Assembly (NCBI RefSeq): GCF_020075495.1
Contig: NZ_JABYQT010000002.1
Coordinates: forward strand, 496,001-560,000
Source of the DNA: Vreelandella aquamarina
GTDB taxonomy: Bacteria; Pseudomonadota; Gammaproteobacteria; Pseudomonadales; Halomonadaceae
Length of the DNA stretch: 64,000 bases
Reading direction: 5' to 3'
In this document: in pieces, positions 58,858 through 64,000 of the stretch
Position numbering within the stretch: the stretch's first letter is position 1
How the letters are laid out: every line of letters starts with the position of its first letter
The notes under the pieces: model-generated
What the model was told of the DNA's origin: nothing
Database searches by the model: none
Seen by the model: only the letters and a program-made list of their open reading frames with translations
Position numbers and translations under genes: made by a program

Positions 58858-59697
58858 ATGAAACCAATTAGCGAGAAGCCGCGCTTGCGCGTGCCTTCGG
58901 GGCGCTATCGCGTGGTCGATAGCGCAGACCACCTCGAGCTGTGGCGCGGTGTCGAGAAGACGCCCACTACGGCGATCCGCGAAGCCAACGTAGATGGCCA
59001 GCAGATCACTACGCTGGACGCGATGCACGTCATCGAGCAAGCCACGCGCATGTTCGGCCCTATGGGCATCGGCTGGGGGTATCGAGTCGAGGAAGAGAGG
59101 TTCGACCAGGGCGCGCCGGTACTGGACGCCAAGGGGCAGTTGATCGCCAACGAACAGACCCACACTATCCGCCTGGCACTTTGGTACCGCTGGCATGGCG
59201 AGCGCGGCGAGGTCACGCAGTTCGGCCATACCCGCTATGTGTACCGCACAAACAAAGGAGCCTGGAAGACCGACGGCGAGGCACCAAAGAAAAGCATCAC
59301 CGACGCTATCAAGAAGTGCCTGTCGCTTCTCGGTTTCAGCGCTGACGTCTACTACGGCCGGTTCGATAACAAGGACTACACCGAGACGCAGCAGGCGGCG
59401 ACGCGTATTGCTGTTGCCGAGGATCAAAACGCCGAGCTCGAGAAGTACCGCGCCGAATACGCGGACTGGCTCAAGCGCGAGTGCGACACGCTGCGCGACA
59501 AAATCCCCCACCCCAAAAGCATTGAGCTAGCTGCTACCGGCATTCTTAACCGCCTGCCTGACAAAGCCAGCATGGCCCGCGTCGAACCCGACAAAGGCAG
59601 GGGCATGATCATCAAGGCCCGCGATGAAGGAATTGCCCGGGTATTCGCCGAGAAGGAGCAGTCCAAGCAACCACAAGAGGTAACGCAAAATGACTAA
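58858..59697 (+). CDS. Single-strand annealing protein (Rad52/Erf-like)
   Basis: The 279-residue protein resembles phage single-strand annealing proteins: the DAMHVIEQATRMFGPMGIGWGYRVEE segment near residues 52-77, HTIRLALWYRWHGERGEV near 101-118, and the KKSITDAIKKCLSLLGFSADVYYGRFD part near 144-170 that resembles the TDALKKA...LG core of the Rad52 superfamily. It would anneal DNA strands in phage recombination, with SSB downstream. Assignment is by pattern and neighbours. Confidence 0.7.
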   Translation: MKPISEKPRLRVPSGRYRVVDSADHLELWRGVEKTPTTAIREANVDGQQITTLDAMHVIEQATRMFGPMGIGWGYRVEEERFDQGAPVLDAKGQLIANEQTHTIRLALWYRWHGERGEVTQFGHTRYVYRTNKGAWKTDGEAPKKSITDAIKKCLSLLGFSADVYYGRFDNKDYTETQQAATRIAVAEDQNAELEKYRAEYADWLKRECDTLRDKIPHPKSIELAATGILNRLPDKASMARVEPDKGRGMIIKARDEGIARVFAEKEQSKQPQEVTQND

Positions 59698-60592
59698 CGC
59701 AGCCCCCAACACCGACTACAAAGGCGAACTGGTAGAGCTGGACGCCGTGGAGAAGGCCCTGGCAGGGCTGCGCGAGCAGTACGGCACGGTGCCCGATGTG
59801 CGAGCCAAGGACGGCTATGCGCTTTGCAAGAAAGGCGTCCGTGAGCTCACCAGCTACCGGACCAGCACCGACAAGCTGCGCAAGGCGATCACCCAACCTC
59901 ACCGCGACTTTATCGAGCGCGTGAACGCTTACGGCAAGGACCTCATCGAGAAGCTGCGCGAGATCGAGCAACCGCTCAAGGACGCAAAACAGCGCGAAGA
60001 CGAGCGCGCAGAGCGCGAGAAGGCTGAGCGCATCGCCAAGCTGCGCCACGCTATCGACGTCAATATCTGGAGTTTTCTGGATACCGCCGAAGGCCTGGAC
60101 AGCACCGGGCTCGCCGAGCTGCACGACGCGGCGAGCCAGATCGATGTCGACGGCTATTTCGACCTGACGAAAGACGCCCAGGACGCCAAGGCCCAAGTGC
60201 TCACGCAGTTGAGCGAGCGGCATGGCCAGGCGCTTGAGCGTGAACGGCTCGCCGCCGACCAGGCGGAGATTGACGCCGAGCGCCGCCGGCTGCGCGAAGC
60301 CGCCGAGCAACGCGAAGCAGACCAGCGCGAGCTTGAGGCCCTGCGCCGCGAGAAAGCCGAGCGCGAAGCCGCCGAGGCGCCGGCGCCGAAGCAGCCCCCA
60401 GCGCCCAAGCCAGCGCCTCGCCCGGCATCGCAACCCGAGCCACTGCCCGCTGCGGCGGAGGTGGTCACGATCACCTGCACCGAGTACGACCAGTTGCTGG
60501 CCGATCAAGCCAAGCTAAATGCATTAGAGCTTGCAGGGGTGAAAAATTGGAATGGATATAAAAAAGCTGTTAGGCAGTTTATAGCTGCCTAA
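59690..60592 (+). CDS. Coiled-coil recombination-associated protein
   Basis: The 300-residue protein starts MTNAAPNTDYKGELVELDAVEK. It has a charged coiled coil over about residues 90-130 and 165-235, a Pro/Ala-rich linker, and a short C-terminal part. Proteins of this shape (DUF1351-like) are found next to phage annealing proteins. It overlaps its upstream neighbour by 8 nt. Function unknown. Confidence 0.65.
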   Translation: MTNAAPNTDYKGELVELDAVEKALAGLREQYGTVPDVRAKDGYALCKKGVRELTSYRTSTDKLRKAITQPHRDFIERVNAYGKDLIEKLREIEQPLKDAKQREDERAEREKAERIAKLRHAIDVNIWSFLDTAEGLDSTGLAELHDAASQIDVDGYFDLTKDAQDAKAQVLTQLSERHGQALERERLAADQAEIDAERRRLREAAEQREADQRELEALRREKAEREAAEAPAPKQPPAPKPAPRPASQPEPLPAAAEVVTITCTEYDQLLADQAKLNALELAGVKNWNGYKKAVRQFIAA

Positions 60593-60609
60593 CAGTGGCT
60601 AAGTCAGCC

Positions 60610-60786
60610 TTAGTCTTTTTTTATAGGCTGATCAGTCGTGAACTCTACCGTAGTGTTCACAGGATGTGCGCCCAGAACATTCCCAGGTCCATCATATACG
60701 ACGTACTTAGAGCCCTCTTTTACTACTTTTTCAGCTTTTGGATAGTTGAAGTAGTTGTCTTCGTCGTTTCTGAATGTAGCACCCAT
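60610..60786 (-). CDS. 58-residue protein on the minus strand
   Basis: Read by eye: MGATFRNDEDNYFNYPKAEK to the end TTDQPIKKD. AGGG lies seven bases before the ATG. The composition is that of a soluble protein, unlike the Phe/Ile-rich plus-strand frame in the same place, which I reject. Opposite to the PL operon; function unknown. Confidence 0.6.
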   Translation of the reverse strand: MGATFRNDEDNYFNYPKAEKVVKEGSKYVVYDGPGNVLGAHPVNTTVEFTTDQPIKKD

Positions 60787-60887
60787 GTCAAAGCCCTATC
60801 GCAAGTTATTAGTAGGAAAGTCGGGCTCATAAAACTAAATGAGCACCGGAATTTTGACAAGCTCAATTCTTCATGAGGTAACTTCCA

Positions 60888-61247
60888 ATGTCACACCCCA
60901 CTGATGTGACCAGGTTCCTTGAGGACCTGGACGGCGGCGTATTGGCTGAACGTTTGGGCAAAGTCCTGAGCCACGCAGCAGCGGCCGCGACGAATAACCC
61001 GAAGAAGAAAGGCAAGGTGTCGATTGATCTCACTATTGAGAATATCGGCTCCGGCGCCCGGGTCGGTGTTACTCACAAGCTGGCCTTCAAGATTCCGACT
61101 GAGCACGGCACGCAGTCGGAAGAGCACACCACCGAAACGGTCATGTGCGTTAACACGGGCGGCGAAATGACGCTCGAGCCCAAGAACCAATTCGACATGA
61201 TCGGCCACCCCCACCGCGATAAAGACTCGCACCAGGAGAAGCACTGA
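60888..61247 (+). CDS. Early phage protein of unknown function
   Basis: The 119-residue protein starts MSHPTDVTRFLEDLDGGVLA and has a beta-rich centre (KVSIDLTIENIGSGARVGVTHKLAFK) and His-rich C-terminus. It overlaps the DUF2303 gene by 1 nt (TGATG). Similar small proteins often precede DUF2303. Function unknown. Confidence 0.7.
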   Translation: MSHPTDVTRFLEDLDGGVLAERLGKVLSHAAAAATNNPKKKGKVSIDLTIENIGSGARVGVTHKLAFKIPTEHGTQSEEHTTETVMCVNTGGEMTLEPKNQFDMIGHPHRDKDSHQEKH

Positions 61248-62041
61248 TGTCACTCACGAAAGAAGCCCTGCAGCACATCGAAGCCAGCCACAAGACCGGC
61301 ACCGAAGCTGCCGATGGCCACGCGCTATTGGTCGGCGATAATTTCACGGTCGTGGACATGGAGAAGTACCAGGACCATCGCCGCCGGTTCCGCGGGAAGT
61401 TCCAAACGCAAGGGCTGAAGGATTTCATGGCCTACGTTGGCAACCGCCAAGCTGACGCACCCGTCTTCATTGATCGTGACGCCATGGCCGCCAGCTCTTA
61501 TCTCGATATCGGCGACGTAACGTTACCCGGGCACTGCGACCATTCGGCGACGCTGCGCCTGCCGAAAACGCCGGAGTTCACCGCCTACTTGCAGGCCAAT
61601 GACAGCACGCTCGACCAAGAGGAAATGGTCGAGCTCGTTGAGGATTGGGGACACCTGCTGGCCTTCGAGAACAGCAAGGGCGAACCGCTCGAGCGCGGCA
61701 AGGTGATTCACGCCTTCCGCAAAGTCAGCCTCGAGGACCTGACCAGCATCGACAGTGAGAAGCAGGAGCACTCGAGCCGAGTAGGTGTAATGAACAGCGT
61801 CACGGTCAAGAACGCCGAGCGGTTGCCGGCGGTGATCTACTGGAAGCTCGTGCCATACGAGGGCCTGGCCGAGCGAACCCTGGCGATGCGCGTTTCAAGT
61901 AAGACCAAAGGCGGGCCGTCGTTTGGGCTGCGCGCCATCGCGTTGGATGCTGCCAGAGAAGAGATTGCCGCCGAGTTCGCCAAGCTGGTGACGGACGGCT
62001 TACCGGAAAGCGAGTGCTTGCTGGGTATCTTTAACCCATAA
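61247..62041 (+). CDS. DUF2303 family phage protein
   Basis: The 264-residue protein matches DUF2303: HALLVGDNFTVVDMEKYQDHRRRFRGKF near residues 25-52, FIDRDAMAASSYLDIG near 73, and the AYLQANDSTLDQEEMVELVEDW part near 114. This family is common in early regions of Gammaproteobacteria phages. Function is unproven. A strong terminator follows directly. Confidence 0.82.
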   Translation: MSLTKEALQHIEASHKTGTEAADGHALLVGDNFTVVDMEKYQDHRRRFRGKFQTQGLKDFMAYVGNRQADAPVFIDRDAMAASSYLDIGDVTLPGHCDHSATLRLPKTPEFTAYLQANDSTLDQEEMVELVEDWGHLLAFENSKGEPLERGKVIHAFRKVSLEDLTSIDSEKQEHSSRVGVMNSVTVKNAERLPAVIYWKLVPYEGLAERTLAMRVSSKTKGGPSFGLRAIALDAAREEIAAEFAKLVTDGLPESECLLGIFNP

Positions 62042-62076
62042 TAAAACAAGGGGCTAGTAGCTAGCCCCTTGTTTTA
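62042..62076. terminator. Strong bidirectional terminator
   Basis: A 15-bp perfect stem (AAAACAAGGGGCTAG with CTAGCCCCTTGTTTT) and 3-nt loop end both the DUF2303 gene and the convergent membrane protein gene. Confidence 0.92.
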
Positions 62077-62383
62077 ACTCGATGAATTTTATTTGGTTAG
62101 CACTCGAAATGGTGAGTGCGCCCAGTGCGCTCGCCAAAGCATTTGCCGGCACCATATTGACCAAGACCGATGTGGCCACTATCAGTACACCTTTAAACAA
62201 ATTAGCAAATACCTGTATCGCTATTACCACGCCTCTACCCTCCTTACTGTGACTATCACACAGCTTGCTCGGCTCTATAACGCTTTGTAGAGCAGCACAA
62301 AAAATCGCAACCAGCAGAAAAAGTACAGGCAAATACGTTGGCTGTAGAGCTAACACCACCAAATAAAACTCATTGAAAATCAT
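62054..62383 (-). CDS. Small membrane protein
   Basis: The 109-residue protein has hydrophobic segments near residues 5-35, 52-80 and possibly 82-95. Its stop lies inside the terminator hairpin. It is opposite to the PL operon and so is likely cargo expressed in the lysogen. No family recognised. Confidence 0.6.
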   Translation of the reverse strand: MIFNEFYLVVLALQPTYLPVLFLLVAIFCAALQSVIEPSKLCDSHSKEGRGVVIAIQVFANLFKGVLIVATSVLVNMVPANALASALGALTISSANQIKFIELKQGASY

Positions 62384-62427
62384 TATATGGGGTCGGATTT
62401 ACCAATATCAATGGCATGGAGAAAATT

Positions 62428-62907
62428 ATGGCCCGAGGCATTAACAAAGTCATCTTGATTGGCAACCTGGGCCAAGGCCCAGAAGTACGCTTCACCACAG
62501 GCGGCACCGCTGTCGCCACTCTCAATATTGCCACCAGTGACAGCTGGCTAGACCGCAGCAGCGGCCAGCGACAGGAGCGCACCGAGTGGCACCGCGTCAT
62601 CTTATTCAAGAAAACGGCTGAGATTGCACAGCAGTACTTACGAAAAGGCTCGAAGGTCTACATCGAGGGCCGACTGCAAACGCGGAAATGGCAAGACCAG
62701 AGTGGGCAAGACCGCTACACCACTGAAATCGTCGCTAACGACATGCAAATGCTGGATAGCGGCGGACAGCAGCAAGCCCCACAGCAAGGCGGATACCAGC
62801 AGCCGCCTCAGAATCAACGCCCTCAGCATCATAGCCAGCAGACCAGCAACCACGGCGCGCCTGATCCCGCGCAATACGACGACTTCAACGACGAAATACC
62901 GTTCTGA
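62428..62907 (+). CDS. ssb: Single-stranded DNA-binding protein SSB
   Basis: This 159-residue protein has the OB fold ([25 protein letters not shown] at the start, then [32 protein letters not shown] near 54-85), a Gln/Pro-rich linker and the acidic tip DFNDEIPF for partner binding. The ATG at 62428 has GGAG in reach. It works with the annealing protein in phage replication and recombination. Confidence 0.95.
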   Translation: MARGINKVILIGNLGQGPEVRFTTGGTAVATLNIATSDSWLDRSSGQRQERTEWHRVILFKKTAEIAQQYLRKGSKVYIEGRLQTRKWQDQSGQDRYTTEIVANDMQMLDSGGQQQAPQQGGYQQPPQNQRPQHHSQQTSNHGAPDPAQYDDFNDEIPF

Positions 62908-62927
62908 ATTACTTACAGCGCAGGGCT

Positions 62928-63176
62928 TCAACTCTTCTGATCAATCAGAGCCTCTGCATGCTTCCTGCCTATAGCAATTGCGTCATCGCGTGTCTTGGCG
63001 CCTTGATCACTGACTTCCCGCTGAGGCGACATCTCACCGTTTTGAAGCTCGATCTGAAACTTCACTAGCCACGGCCCTGGGCGCCCATCTGGCAAATCAA
63101 TTTGGCGGGTGAAAACAGCATATTGCCTGCGGTTGTGTTCGTTCGCATAAGTCGCGCTCTCATCATTATTTAGCAT
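62928..63176 (-). CDS. Small early-region protein on the minus strand
   Basis: The 82-residue protein starts MLNNDESATYANEHNRRQYA and is polar with a beta-rich centre (WLVKFQIELQNG). The ATG at 63176 is chosen because GGAGG is seven bases away; an ATG two codons upstream is too close. No family recognised. Confidence 0.65.
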   Translation of the reverse strand: MLNNDESATYANEHNRRQYAVFTRQIDLPDGRPGPWLVKFQIELQNGEMSPQREVSDQGAKTRDDAIAIGRKHAEALIDQKS

Positions 63177-63259
63177 CGGCATGCCTCCAAAGGGATGGGG
63201 TTGTGCTCATCCAATTTAGATGTATTGAAGTAGATCTTCTACCTGTTTTTGGGAGCTTT

Positions 63260-64000
63260 ATGGTTCATTCAAAGTTAATCAAACACTTTCATTTATTCTG
63301 TGGCTTAGGCGGTGGGGCCAAGGGCTTCAACCGCGGCCAAGCCCGCGTAGGCAACATGGAAGCACGCTTCCGTTGCATCGGCGGCGTTGACGTAGATGCG
63401 GCTGCCATAGCCGACTTCCAGCGCCTGACCGGCGCCCCGGGCACCGTGCTCGATATGTTCGACCGCGACCAGTACCGCACCTTCCACGGTAAAGAGCCGC
63501 CCGCCGACTGGCGAGAAGCTACGCCCGCTGATATCCAGGCCGCTGCTGGCGGCGAGTCGCCCAACATAGTCTTTCTGAGCGCACCCTGTAAGGGATTCTC
63601 CGGGCTGCTATCGCAGTCGCGCAGTGCCACGCCCAAATACCAGGCGCTGAACCGGCTCACCTTGCGCGGCATGTGGCTGACGCTGGAAGCATTCGCCGAC
63701 GACCCGCCCGAGCTGATCGTCTTCGAGAACGTGCCGCGCATCGCCAACCGCGGGCGGCCGCTACTCGACCATATTGTGGCCATGCTCGAGCACTACGGTT
63801 ACCACGTTGCGGAGACTACCCACGATTGTGGCGAGCTGGGTGGTCTGGCTCAGTCTCGCAAGCGTTTCCTGCTGGTGGCCCGCCATGCCGAGAAAGTACC
63901 GCCGTTCCTGTATGAGCCAGTGCGCCGCCCGCTACGCGCAGTTGGCGATGTGCTTGGCGAAATGCCGCTGCCAGGTGATGAGTTCGCCGGCGCAATGCAC
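63260..64000 (+). CDS. DNA cytosine-C5 methyltransferase, cut by the window edge
   Basis: The frame is open from ATG 63260 (GGGAG upstream) to the last base, 247 residues. Motif I is HLFCGLGGGAKGF (residues 11-23), motif IV has the catalytic Cys110 in APCKGFSGL, motif VI is FENVP (155-159), and motif VIII is QSRKR (198-202). This is a 5-methylcytosine enzyme; phage versions usually protect DNA from host restriction. No partner nuclease is seen in the window. Confidence 0.93.
   Translation, partial: MVHSKLIKHFHLFCGLGGGAKGFNRGQARVGNMEARFRCIGGVDVDAAAIADFQRLTGAPGTVLDMFDRDQYRTFHGKEPPADWREATPADIQAAAGGESPNIVFLSAPCKGFSGLLSQSRSATPKYQALNRLTLRGMWLTLEAFADDPPELIVFENVPRIANRGRPLLDHIVAMLEHYGYHVAETTHDCGELGGLAQSRKRFLLVARHAEKVPPFLYEPVRRPLRAVGDVLGEMPLPGDEFAGAMH

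Noticed and set aside
60595-60876. Plus-strand frame rich in Phe, Tyr and Val
   Set aside because: It lacks a ribosome site; the minus-strand 58-residue frame has more protein-like composition and a ribosome site.

Overview
The window looks like a chromosomal stretch of a halophilic gammaproteobacterium of the Halomonas type. That is an inference from moderately high GC, the paired DUF1538 membrane proteins next to a PII-like protein, the TRAP and NhaC-type transporters, and the style of the TrmJ, FxsA and GroESL genes. No rRNA or complete tRNA is present to confirm it.

Positions 1-18984 are ordinary host chromosome. In order they hold a DctPQM TRAP transporter (cut by the left edge), an Xre/RES toxin-antitoxin pair, mntR divergent from a Mn/Zn ABC transporter, a PII-like gene with two DUF1538 proteins, a GntP permease divergent from a Na+/H+ antiporter, trmJ, groESL with a sigma-32-like promoter, fxsA, a short-chain dehydrogenase, a predicted outer-membrane protein and a small membrane protein.

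From about 18985 to the right edge the window is one lambdoid prophage, at least 45 kb long and not finished at 64000. Its left boundary is a 58-nt 3' fragment of tRNA-Leu(UAG) on the minus strand. The intact tRNA, the integrase and the other att site should lie beyond 64000. The map is lambda's, mirrored. The immunity region (CI on +, Cro-like on -, with matched PR and PL operators) is at 55.9-57.1 kb. The leftward early operon runs cro, CII-like, Rha/KilAC-type antirepressor, O-like initiator with an internal 22-bp iteron origin, a P-position protein, NinB, a YbcO-like nuclease, RusA, and a gene in the Q position. The leftward late operon runs endolysin, holin-like proteins and spanins, terminase, portal, head, tail, tail tip and fibers. 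The rightward early operon carries a boxA-bearing leader, two related structured RNA elements, a Rad52/Erf-like annealing protein, a DUF2303 protein, SSB and a cytosine-C5 methyltransferase cut by the right edge.

Cargo genes interrupt this plan: a secreted EndA-Excalibur nuclease and low-GC membrane gene at the att end; a 3.9-kb island of envelope proteins between the tail chaperone position and the tape measure gene, with a duplicated tape-measure 5' end as scar; an HNH endonuclease in the head-tail joining genes; and a rightward three-gene regulatory cluster (including MucR) inserted between the Q position and lysis. Several small genes of 39-59 residues with good ribosome sites were found by eye.
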